Source: Armatimonadota bacterium
GTDB lineage: Bacteria; Armatimonadota; Zipacnadia; Zipacnadales; JABUFB01
Direction of reading: 5' to 3'
DNA length: 64,000 nt
Assembly: GCA_013314775.1 (NCBI GenBank)
Contig: JABUFB010000002.1
Location: 58,576-122,575, forward strand
The position numbers were made by a program, and so were the translations under genes. This document shows positions 43,530-50,671 of the stretch, piece after piece (the first letter of the stretch is position 1; every line of letters begins with the position of its first letter). The notes beneath the pieces were generated by a model. It was not told where the DNA came from. It did not search any database and worked only from the letters and a program-made list of their open reading frames with translations.

Positions 43530-45269
43530 TCAGGGCTTCACTGCAACGGTCTCCGCCCCGACGCAGAGCAGAATCTCCTCATCTGTCGTGGCTTGGGTCT
43601 CAAAGCGCAATGGCCCGCCGATGGTGATACCATCCTTCAGTGACGGAAAGCCCAGTCGCTGAATGAATCTGTCCCGGGTTCGCAGACCGCCGAACACGAT
43701 GCAGTCCTGATCGGTAATGCGCAGGTTTCCCTGGGCCTGCTGGCGCGAGACCACGGGCAGGCCGTCATCAGTCTTGCCCACGATGAGGTCCGAAGCCACG
43801 GTGAAAGGCACTGTGATGATGCGGCCATCCCCCGACCATGGACTGGAGATCAGGCGTACACCGACATCCACACGCTGGAGCTCGGGTTCCACGCCGTACC
43901 ACGTGGGCCTCATGAACTGGTAGAACTGCTGCTTGCCGATGAACACCCTGGCCTGCTCGCCGTTGAGCACCGTAATCTCAGGCTCAACCCGGACCTCAGC
44001 GACGCCCGCTCTCTGGAGGCGCTGCAGCTCGAGTTTCATGCGGCGCAGAGACTGATCAACGACGCCGACTTGTATGGCGCCCTCGACCGGCTCGAGCCCG
44101 ACTGAAGTTGTCCCTCGCTCGAAAAGCGCAGCCAGGCTTTTCCAAGCCGATTCCGGGTGGCGCAGTTGCGCCACCAGCACCTTGACTTTCATCTGGTATG
44201 ATACGCGGTCCAGTTCCACCAGATCGCGCTCTACCTTGTCCAGAAACTTTGGCGGTCCGTAGGCGATCACCGCATTGCCCTCGGTGTCCGCCTTCAGATA
44301 CCGTAGAACAAAGCCTGGCAGGCAGCGTAACGCCTCGTCAACGGGCATGTTGTGCAGGAGAATGCGTCGCCCGCTGCCGGCCCAGTAAGAGCCCACGTTG
44401 TCCGAGGCGCCGGTGGTGATATAGTAGCCGCGTTCGCTGTTGGTCAGTTCCAGGCAGGCCGTGTCGCACAATGCCTGAATTATCTCGCGTGCGCCCATGG
44501 CCGGCAGGTTGGCGGTGATGCGGCGATCCACCCCCGGGTCCAGGGTCACCGAAGTACCTGCGGCGTCGGCCAACTTGTTGATGACATCAGCGAAGGGCGC
44601 TCGAACCGCATGCAGCCGCCAGCCTTCGCCGGCCTCGTAGATGCGCAGCGTGTACGGCAGCGCCGTTGCCTTGGCCTCAGTGGCCGTCTCGTCCCTGTGC
44701 TCCTCGGTGTGGACGGTCAGAATGAGCTCCTGCTTGTTGTCCGACAGGAGCATGTCCACCCCGATGCCTCCCATCCACCAGCCCCAGTCGCGCACTGCAT
44801 CCGTCCGGCGCTGGAACTTCCCAATGCGTCCCGGTTCGTACAGCACCAGGCTGACGGCCAGACCCACGCCTTCGCTCGCGTTCGTGGGAACCGACAGAGT
44901 CACATGACTCACGGGATAGCGGTCCACGTCCACGTAATGTCCGATACCCGAGCGGGCGTTGAGCAGGGCGATATTGAAGCGCTTGAGCCAGGCCAGGTCC
45001 CACTGGTCGTCGCGGACTTCCCAGAACTGGCCGGGAGTGACATCGCACTGAAGCGTTCCGTCCGCCTTGATGAACACGCGCACCGCGTTTGAGAGTTGCT
45101 CCACCCGCGCCTCGGTGATGGTCACGGCATTCGACGATCCGGACCAGTTCTGGGCGATAGCGGCGGAGCTCGCGGTGAGCACCGAGAGGAAGCACACAGC
45201 CGCACGCATCCCGAGGGTGTCTCGCGCCGCAGCCGCAGCATGACCTGCTCGCCGACCGAAAGACTTCAT
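43530..45269 (-). CDS. Degenerate PilQ-like secretin (paralogue 2)
   Basis: About 579 residues; start at ATG 45269, or TTG 45278 with closer coupling. A signal peptide (AAVCFLSVLTASSAAIAQ) and an AMIN domain (SNAVTITEARVEQLSNAVRVFIKADG) are clear. The STN-like part (HAVRAPFADVINKLADAAGTSVTLDPGVDRRITANL) is also visible. The secretin core is diverged: VRVEPEITVLNGEQARVFIG and QDCIVFGGLRTRDRF are recognisable, but the usual PILSDIPxLGxLF block is reduced to LGFPSLKDG and the terminal VIFITP strand is weak. It may form a non-pore scaffold or assemble with its neighbours. It overlaps or abuts the stop of the upstream paralogue. Confidence 0.78.
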   Translation of the reverse strand: MKSFGRRAGHAAAAARDTLGMRAAVCFLSVLTASSAAIAQNWSGSSNAVTITEARVEQLSNAVRVFIKADGTLQCDVTPGQFWEVRDDQWDLAWLKRFNIALLNARSGIGHYVDVDRYPVSHVTLSVPTNASEGVGLAVSLVLYEPGRIGKFQRRTDAVRDWGWWMGGIGVDMLLSDNKQELILTVHTEEHRDETATEAKATALPYTLRIYEAGEGWRLHAVRAPFADVINKLADAAGTSVTLDPGVDRRITANLPAMGAREIIQALCDTACLELTNSERGYYITTGASDNVGSYWAGSGRRILLHNMPVDEALRCLPGFVLRYLKADTEGNAVIAYGPPKFLDKVERDLVELDRVSYQMKVKVLVAQLRHPESAWKSLAALFERGTTSVGLEPVEGAIQVGVVDQSLRRMKLELQRLQRAGVAEVRVEPEITVLNGEQARVFIGKQQFYQFMRPTWYGVEPELQRVDVGVRLISSPWSGDGRIITVPFTVASDLIVGKTDDGLPVVSRQQAQGNLRITDQDCIVFGGLRTRDRFIQRLGFPSLKDGITIGGPLRFETQATTDEEILLCVGAETVAVKP

Positions 45270-45274
45270 GCGTC

Positions 45275-46630
45275 TCAACGTTCTCCGTTGGGCTTCTCCG
45301 GCTCGAGGAAGCGCTCCCGCAGTCGCTCCTCCTCGTCGGCGGGGAGGTGGCCTGCGTCGTCCAGAATGCGCGCGGTGATGAAAACCGCCAGCTCCACATT
45401 GGTGTGCTCAATGCGGTGCGACTTGAACAACTCACCCAACAGGGGGATCTCGCTGATGATCGGGATCCGGCTGTTCTTGCGGCGGCTCTCCATCTGTCGC
45501 AGGCCGCCGATAACCACGGTCTGGCCATCACGTACGCGGACGGTTGTGGATGCCGTGCGCTTGGTCTTATTGGGCAGGCCGGTGGTGGCGTCCGGAGCGC
45601 TGAGGGTGCTTATCTCCTGTTCGAGGTACAGGATGATCTCGCCCATGCCGCCTGTGAGTGGCCGCATGCGAAGGCGCACGCCGGCGTCGATAGAGTTGCT
45701 CTGGCCCTCGCCGGGCAGTCGCACGGGCTTGCTGAGGAACCGCTCCTGACCGATGAAAATGCTGGCGAACAGGCCGCTGACCGTGGCCACCTTGGGGTTC
45801 GCGCGCACCCGGGCCCGGTTCTTGCTTATAAGCGCCTTCAGGTTAGCGTAAAAGTCCTGGGTCAGCTCGGTCACGGCGGTCAAAACGCTCTGGCCGGTCA
45901 CCGAGTCCGTGGTCAGCCCGAAATTGGCGTTCTTGTACCGCAGCGCCGAGGCGAAGGCGTCCGTGTCAAAGTCGGTATACTCGACCACCAACACATCCAG
46001 CATGATCTGTGCAGCCGGGATGTCAAATTGGTTCACGTCGGCGCGGAACTTGTCCAGAACCGCGCGCGGCCCGGAAAGCACGACCGCGTTCTGGTCCGTG
46101 TTGACCTTGACTTCGCTCTGCAGGAACTGGGGCAGGAGGGATCGGGCGCGGGCAGGCTGCACGTATTTGGTGGTGACGGCCTCAATCTCACCCAGGAGAT
46201 ACGAGGAGGGCTTCTTCGGCACGCCCTCGCTGACCACGTAGATGCTGCCGACTTCCGAGAAGCTCAGCCCGTAGGCATCCACCAGAAGCTCGATGACTTC
46301 GCGGGGCTGCTTGTTGACGATGTTGATGGTGACCTGTCCGGAGACGGTGTCGTCCACGATGAGAGGAGTGCCGGTGGACGCGGCGAGGCGGGAGAAGACA
46401 TCGTGAACGTCTCCGTTCACCGCGAAAACGCTGACGCCCTCGGGCGTGACCCGCACATCCACTTCCGACTTCGCGGCCTTCGAAGAGGATGAACCGGATG
46501 ACCCGTCGCCCTGAGGTCGTCCCGGTGGCCTGCCTCCCTCGGCGGCAGGGGCCAGATGCGCGATGAGTGTCAACAGTACTATGGTGGAAGTAACCAGGGG
46601 AGTGCTGGCACGACTCGAACCGCACAGCAT
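45275..46630 (-). CDS. PilQ-like secretin (paralogue 3, first in the run)
   Basis: From ATG at 46630, with CAGGAGG about 10 nt upstream, the protein is 451 residues. A signal sequence (TSTIVLLTLIAHLAPAA) is followed by an STN-type domain: VSVFAVNGDVHDVFSRLAAS, TPLIVDDTVSGQVTINIVNK then EVIELLVDAYGLSFSE. The secretin domain includes DVLVVEYTDFDTDAFASAL, VRANPKVATVSGLFASIFI, VRVRDGQTVVIGGLRQ, PIISEIPLLGELFKS and ELAVFITARIL. The AMIN domain present in the other two is missing here, so it is the shortest. Its stop touches the next secretin gene (4-nt overlap zone). Confidence 0.9.
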   Translation of the reverse strand: MLCGSSRASTPLVTSTIVLLTLIAHLAPAAEGGRPPGRPQGDGSSGSSSSKAAKSEVDVRVTPEGVSVFAVNGDVHDVFSRLAASTGTPLIVDDTVSGQVTINIVNKQPREVIELLVDAYGLSFSEVGSIYVVSEGVPKKPSSYLLGEIEAVTTKYVQPARARSLLPQFLQSEVKVNTDQNAVVLSGPRAVLDKFRADVNQFDIPAAQIMLDVLVVEYTDFDTDAFASALRYKNANFGLTTDSVTGQSVLTAVTELTQDFYANLKALISKNRARVRANPKVATVSGLFASIFIGQERFLSKPVRLPGEGQSNSIDAGVRLRMRPLTGGMGEIILYLEQEISTLSAPDATTGLPNKTKRTASTTVRVRDGQTVVIGGLRQMESRRKNSRIPIISEIPLLGELFKSHRIEHTNVELAVFITARILDDAGHLPADEEERLRERFLEPEKPNGER

Positions 46631-46814
46631 GTTGCTGCGGCCTCCTGAGCCTGGCGATTCACCGCTTCCCGCAACGGGTCGCGTCATCGAGGCGTACGTT
46701 CTTCAGTCTTCCCCCGTGCCCCGAGAATACCTTGGCGAGCGGGGGCTGTCAGCATGGAGCCGATTCAGTGGCCGAGGTCGGAGCAGCTGTGCACGGACCA
46801 GGCCCGCGCCCAGG
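46631..46814 (-). other. Gap between FHA gene and secretin run
   Basis: This 184-bp gap separates the ubiquitin-like cluster from the three secretins on the same strand. I see no clear terminator, promoter or gene in it; a GC-rich CCCC/GGGG pair is too loose to call. Confidence 0.4.
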
Positions 46815-47933
46815 TCAGACGGCGCGTTCGCGGAACTCGAGGGTCGAAACGCCAAGTTCGATGCGGTCGCCGTCGCGGAGAAGCGCGGTCTGCGTTGACC
46901 TGCCATTCACCCGCGTTGGCAGGATCGCCCTCAGCCTGTGACGTGTGCCCTGCCGCTCGATAAAGCAGTGCTCCAGCCCCACCTGTTTGTCCCGGGTCAG
47001 TGGTACCTGCGCCTGAGGTGAGCGACCGACTGTTGCCGGGAATCTATAGAGTATAAACTGTTTACCTCTTAAAGGTCCAGCATGAATGCAAACCCACACC
47101 TGCTTCGCCGTCTGCTCCACCAGCCCCACGCCAAGACCGGAGCAGATTCCCACGAGCATGATGCTGATGAGCCGGGACGGGCCGCCACCCATTCCAGCAA
47201 CGTCGGCGAAGATCCAGGCCACGGCATCGAACAGGAGGCCACCGGTGAATCCGCCTGCGAGTCCGCCCAACAGGCCATTGACAATCCGCGCGGGCGCGCG
47301 CTCCGCGATCCCCGGGCCGATGCCCACGGACGAACCGATCAGCGCCCATCCCAGAGCCCGGGCGAGGACGCTTCCCCCGGCACCCCAGAGCCCTGAAGTC
47401 TCTGCGGGCAGGATGAGGGTGAACAATGCTTGCCCCAGCGCACCTCCTGCGGCGCCACCCAGTGCTCCGGTGATGAGGCCCGCCAGCCCGGCTCTGGCTG
47501 CCCGCGGCCAGATTCCGGCAACGAGCCACTCTGCCGAAGACACGAAAATGCCGACGGACCCTCCCACGACCGCGCCGAAACGGCCCATCTCCAGCAGCAG
47601 TTCACCCATTCCGCGCGAGCCGCCGGCAACCTCCACGGCGCGCGCTCCGGATTCCTGCGCGAGCCACCCCAGAAAACCGCCGATGGCTCCCGCGAGAAGC
47701 ATCTGAAGCGGGAGCGACCGGATCAGCAGGCTGCCCTGATGAATGCTCTTTGATGGCAAGACGCCGCCACTCGCCTCGGGTTCCAGCGGAGGTAACGGCT
47801 CCTCCAACTCCTCCTCCAGGGTCACGTCGAGCACCGACTCGGGCAGGTCATCCGTCTCCGCGAGTTCCACCTCCAGCACGTCGTCTGCTGTCTCATCGGT
47901 CTCGGCCCGGCCTGGCTCTGTCTCTTTCGTCAT
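46815..47933 (-). CDS. Membrane-embedded FHA-domain protein
   Basis: The 372-residue protein starts with an acidic region (about 1-60: DDVLEVELAETDD, VLDVTLEEELEEPLPP). About six glycine-rich membrane helices follow (residues ~72-272), with zipper-like runs such as GLITGALGGAAGGALG and NGLLGGLAGGFTGGLLF. The C-terminal ~90 residues form an FHA domain: GPLRGKQFILYRFPATVGRS, HCFIERQGTRHRL, TRVNGRST and LLRDGDRIELGVSTLEF. FHA domains bind phosphothreonine peptides, though the usual SxxH is LEHC here. It closes the six-gene cluster, 9 nt after a JAB gene. A role in recruiting the cluster to a membrane site is inference. Confidence 0.83.
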   Translation of the reverse strand: MTKETEPGRAETDETADDVLEVELAETDDLPESVLDVTLEEELEEPLPPLEPEASGGVLPSKSIHQGSLLIRSLPLQMLLAGAIGGFLGWLAQESGARAVEVAGGSRGMGELLLEMGRFGAVVGGSVGIFVSSAEWLVAGIWPRAARAGLAGLITGALGGAAGGALGQALFTLILPAETSGLWGAGGSVLARALGWALIGSSVGIGPGIAERAPARIVNGLLGGLAGGFTGGLLFDAVAWIFADVAGMGGGPSRLISIMLVGICSGLGVGLVEQTAKQVWVCIHAGPLRGKQFILYRFPATVGRSPQAQVPLTRDKQVGLEHCFIERQGTRHRLRAILPTRVNGRSTQTALLRDGDRIELGVSTLEFRERAV

Positions 47934-47942
47934 GCCGACACC

Positions 47943-48581
47943 TCACCTGGTGCGCGCGGCGAAACGCCCGAGAATGGCCCCGAGACCGGCGCCATCCCCG
48001 GGTGCGTCACCGTAAAGGTAGAAACCTTGGGTGAGTTCGAGGCAATCGCCGTGCCAGGCAAAGATTCCCCATTCGCGTCGCGGCAGGTCGAGTACCACAG
48101 CGATGTCCGACGGTCGGGAGAAGAAGGCGCGGTGGATGAGCAGGTCGGGCTCGGAGAGAAAGACGCGCATCCCCGGGTGGGTGTGGTACCAGCCCGCGAC
48201 CTGCTCGTTGGGGTACAGCGCCTCGCGCTGGTCCAGCATCCTCAGCCACGCCTCCCGGGTGAATGTCAACCGGTCGGCTTCTCGGGGCGCATCACCCACC
48301 GCAATAGCGTCCACGATGCGCAGATATTGCCCTGCCTCGTCGCTGCAGGGGCTGCCCACCAGGATCCCGCCGGTCTCCATGGGCTCGTGAGTCTCCGCGT
48401 CGCTGAACATCGCCTCCACCGCACGGACATGCAGGAAGACGGGCGAGTTCGCGTCCTGGGGATTGCCCACCGCCTGGGCCGCGCAGCGACAGGGGTCCGG
48501 GCGCGGGCACCGGAGCATCTCAGGGCCCTCGACCTCACCCAGTTCAATGATCAGATCGCCAGGAGGGTCACAAGTGGTCAA
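47943..48581 (-). CDS. JAB/JAMM metalloprotease-type protein (deubiquitinase-like), no. 3
   Basis: The start is uncertain: TTG at 48581, or ATG at 48518. The full form has 212 residues with an N-terminal cysteine-rich segment (CPRPDPCRC) of possible zinc-binding type. The JAMM core is complete: METGGILVG (E69), GWYHTHPGMRVFLSEPDLLIH (split HxHP..S..D: H133, H135, S143, D146). JAMM enzymes cleave isopeptide or peptide bonds after ubiquitin-like modifiers using zinc. In bacteria they occur beside E1/E2/Ubl genes. It lies between the RING-like gene (24 nt) and the FHA gene (9 nt). Confidence 0.9.
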   Translation of the reverse strand: MTTCDPPGDLIIELGEVEGPEMLRCPRPDPCRCAAQAVGNPQDANSPVFLHVRAVEAMFSDAETHEPMETGGILVGSPCSDEAGQYLRIVDAIAVGDAPREADRLTFTREAWLRMLDQREALYPNEQVAGWYHTHPGMRVFLSEPDLLIHRAFFSRPSDIAVVLDLPRREWGIFAWHGDCLELTQGFYLYGDAPGDGAGLGAILGRFAARTR

Positions 48582-48605
48582 GCAGTGGACACCCTCTCGC
48601 CCGGA

Positions 48606-49277
48606 TTACCATGCGGGGGAACTCGGGCCCTGGTTCGCGGCGACGAAAAACACCACCCAGACGATGGGCGCGATCACCCCGACGATCATCGCCCAGACCG
48701 CGCGCACTCGGGCAGTGCTGGTGGAGATAATGCGGTCGCTGGAGGCCATGTAGCTCTGCAGGCCCAGGAAGAAGCCGATCACGGCGAAAATGGGGCAGCA
48801 GGTGCACAGGCCGGCCAGCGAGAGAACGAGGGCGGTGGTGGCCCGGTTCTCAGTCTCCGCGCGGGCCACGCGGATTGCCGGCGTGGGCCCGGGCGGCAAC
48901 TCCGGCGGCCGCGGAGGCATGTACGGCGATGGAGGCGGGCCCAGGGGAGGGGTTGGCTGCGCTGCCGCTGCTCGGGCTCCGGGAGCATACGAGCATCCCA
49001 GTGTGGTGCAGCCTCCGTTCTCGCGCCAGCAGTCCACGTGGTGAACCGTCCGACATTCCGGACAGACCAGCACCTCGTCCCCGCTGGCGATGGGGAACTG
49101 GTCGTACGGGCACGTTCGGCCCACCAGTTCGTTGGCCGCGAGGGTGGACGGTGGCTCATCGGTCAGTGGCCCTGGAGCAGGCTCCCGCGCGCTGCTGGCA
49201 GCGTAGACTTCCTGCCCGCAGTGGGGGCAGAAGATGGTCTCGCGTGTGATGGGGTGCCGGCAGTACGGACAACGCAT
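48606..49277 (-). CDS. Zinc-ribbon plus RING-finger-like membrane protein (E3 candidate)
   Basis: The 223-residue protein has an N-terminal zinc ribbon (C3, C6, C17, C20 in MRCPYCRHPI and FCPHCGQ). Its RING-like treble clef runs from about residue 56 to 95: TCPYDQ, VLVCPECRTVHHVDCW, ENGGCTTLGC, giving ligand candidates C56, D59, C72, C75, H80, C83, C90 and C95. This matches the prokaryotic RING family. A P-rich linker (about 105-135) leads to two membrane segments (about 150-175, 195-213). Position next to the E2-like gene makes it the E3 candidate: it could hold the E2 and a target near the membrane. This function is inference. It starts 57 nt after the E2 stop. Confidence 0.85.
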   Translation of the reverse strand: MRCPYCRHPITRETIFCPHCGQEVYAASSAREPAPGPLTDEPPSTLAANELVGRTCPYDQFPIASGDEVLVCPECRTVHHVDCWRENGGCTTLGCSYAPGARAAAAQPTPPLGPPPSPYMPPRPPELPPGPTPAIRVARAETENRATTALVLSLAGLCTCCPIFAVIGFFLGLQSYMASSDRIISTSTARVRAVWAMIVGVIAPIVWVVFFVAANQGPSSPAW

Positions 49278-49334
49278 GCAGGGCTCTCACCCGGGGGACA
49301 GGCTTGGCTGAAGTGCACGTGCAGATGTTCGGTG

Positions 49335-49904
49335 TCAGTTCAGGTCGATATCAATCTCAACATGCCCGGGACGCGGCGGTATCCTCCGCGAGGACGGTCG
49401 CTGCGGCGCGGACTGCGCATCTACGAAGTCGATCTCGACATCGGGCTGGTACAGGTCCACGTCCCCGATCGGGAACAGCTTCTCGTTCTGCTCCGCCCAG
49501 CGCGCGGCCACCGGGTCCAGGGGGCTGCGCGTGTTGTAGTTCTGGTACTGCAGCATCTGCCCGATCTGGATGATAATATCGACGATGGTCTCGCCCGCTG
49601 CCCAGTCGTCGCCGATGCAGACCCAGGATGGATCGATGTTCGGATGGAAGACTTCCGTCTCCATTACACACTTGGGCTTCTCTCGCGGGTAGTTCTGGTG
49701 TAGATAAATGATCAGGCTGTGCTCGTGGACCTTAACCGGGCGATTCCGGGCACGATCCAGCCGAAGCCCCGGTACATGATAGACGACCCTGTACTTCTCC
49801 GGCGGGTCGCCCTCCAGCGCGTACACCTCAATGTGCGGGTGTCCGGTGAACTCGTCCTTGATCTTCTGCTGGTCAGCATACAGCCTGCGCAGCCTTGCGC
49901 TCAT
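49335..49904 (-). CDS. E2 (UBC)-like ubiquitin-like conjugating enzyme
   Basis: The 189-residue protein has the UBC fold in order: helix 1 (ARLRRLYADQQKIKDEF), strands VYALEGDPPEKYRVVYHVPG and EHSLIIYLHQNYPREKPKC with the YPxxxP motif, the HPN tripeptide (H87-P88-N89), and catalytic C96 in SWVCIGDDW. After it come ETIVDIIIQIGQML and QNYNTRSPLDPVAARW, the typical E2 end. An extra tail (about 150-189) is acidic-hydrophobic (DVEIDFVD, HVEIDIDLN). E2s carry a ubiquitin-like protein as thioester and hand it to a target. All hallmarks of an active E2 are present. No E1 is encoded next to it. Confidence 0.92.
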   Translation of the reverse strand: MSARLRRLYADQQKIKDEFTGHPHIEVYALEGDPPEKYRVVYHVPGLRLDRARNRPVKVHEHSLIIYLHQNYPREKPKCVMETEVFHPNIDPSWVCIGDDWAAGETIVDIIIQIGQMLQYQNYNTRSPLDPVAARWAEQNEKLFPIGDVDLYQPDVEIDFVDAQSAPQRPSSRRIPPRPGHVEIDIDLN

Positions 49905-49954
49905 GTCGCTCGCTCTCTTGCATCAGTCAAGTTGTTCGCGTCGGCGCCTCGGTG

Positions 49955-50671
49955 CTAACGTCTGAAAAGCCGTGAGAGCAGCCCCTGGGGCTGCTTCTGG
50001 TTGGCCATGCGGTAGTCCAGCATGCTGCGGTACTTCTCTGCAGTCTCTTTCCGGAGAGAGAAGATCCAGAAGCCCGGTGCGGGGCGCACCGCCCGCCGCT
50101 CTCCCACGAGTTGCCAAGTGAACACGCCCACGTCATGCCTGCGGGGGTCGATCACCAGCGCGACATGCCCCTCGCCATCGAAGAAGTGGTCCTGGATGAA
50201 CAGGTCCTGGTCCGACATAAACACACCGAAACCCGGGTGGCTGTGGTACCATCCGACCACCGATCCGCCCGGCAGTTCACTCTCCACGCGCTGGTGGATG
50301 ACGCCCCAGTTCTCCGGCGAGAAGGTTACGTGCGCCACGCCGCCGCGAGCATCGGGGGCATCCATCGCTGCACGGACTTCGGTCACCCGCTGCTGCTTGG
50401 TCGTGTAGAAGCTGCCCACCAGCACGCCGCCCACTTCGCGCTTCGGCTGGGCGCGCACATGGTCGACGATTCGCTCCAGCGCGTCCGTGTGAATGTAGAC
50501 CCGCGGGGTGCCTTTGGGCTTGCCGCAGGGAATGACCGCGAGGCTTTCGTCATGGTGCGGGTCGAGACCCTCACCCAGCGGCTCCTCCCACACCCCCGTG
50601 GTTTCGATGCCCAGATCGTCAAGTTCGTCTTCGGGGTTCTGGCCGTCCCCGTGGACACGCTCCTCCTTCAC
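49955..50671 (-). CDS. JAB/JAMM metalloprotease-type protein (deubiquitinase-like), no. 2
   Basis: The 238-residue protein starts with a GTG overlapping the stop of the upstream JAB-LysM gene (GTGA). An acidic N-terminal segment (about 1-55: EDELDDLGIETTG) precedes the MPN fold. Active-site residues are E79 (EVGGVLVG), H143, H145, S153 and D156 in WYHSHPGFGVFMSDQDLF. All JAMM residues are kept. The C-terminal ~50 residues form a basic helix-rich tail (KETAEKYRSMLDYRMAN then SRLFRR) possibly for binding partners. It is the middle of three JAB paralogues; the set suggests separate roles in processing or removing a modifier. Confidence 0.92.
   Translation of the reverse strand: MKEERVHGDGQNPEDELDDLGIETTGVWEEPLGEGLDPHHDESLAVIPCGKPKGTPRVYIHTDALERIVDHVRAQPKREVGGVLVGSFYTTKQQRVTEVRAAMDAPDARGGVAHVTFSPENWGVIHQRVESELPGGSVVGWYHSHPGFGVFMSDQDLFIQDHFFDGEGHVALVIDPRRHDVGVFTWQLVGERRAVRPAPGFWIFSLRKETAEKYRSMLDYRMANQKQPQGLLSRLFRR

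Noticed and set aside
46600..46630. tRNA-like arm (GACTCGAACC) near the third secretin start
   Set aside because: No cloverleaf can be built around it, and it falls at a gene start on the other strand.
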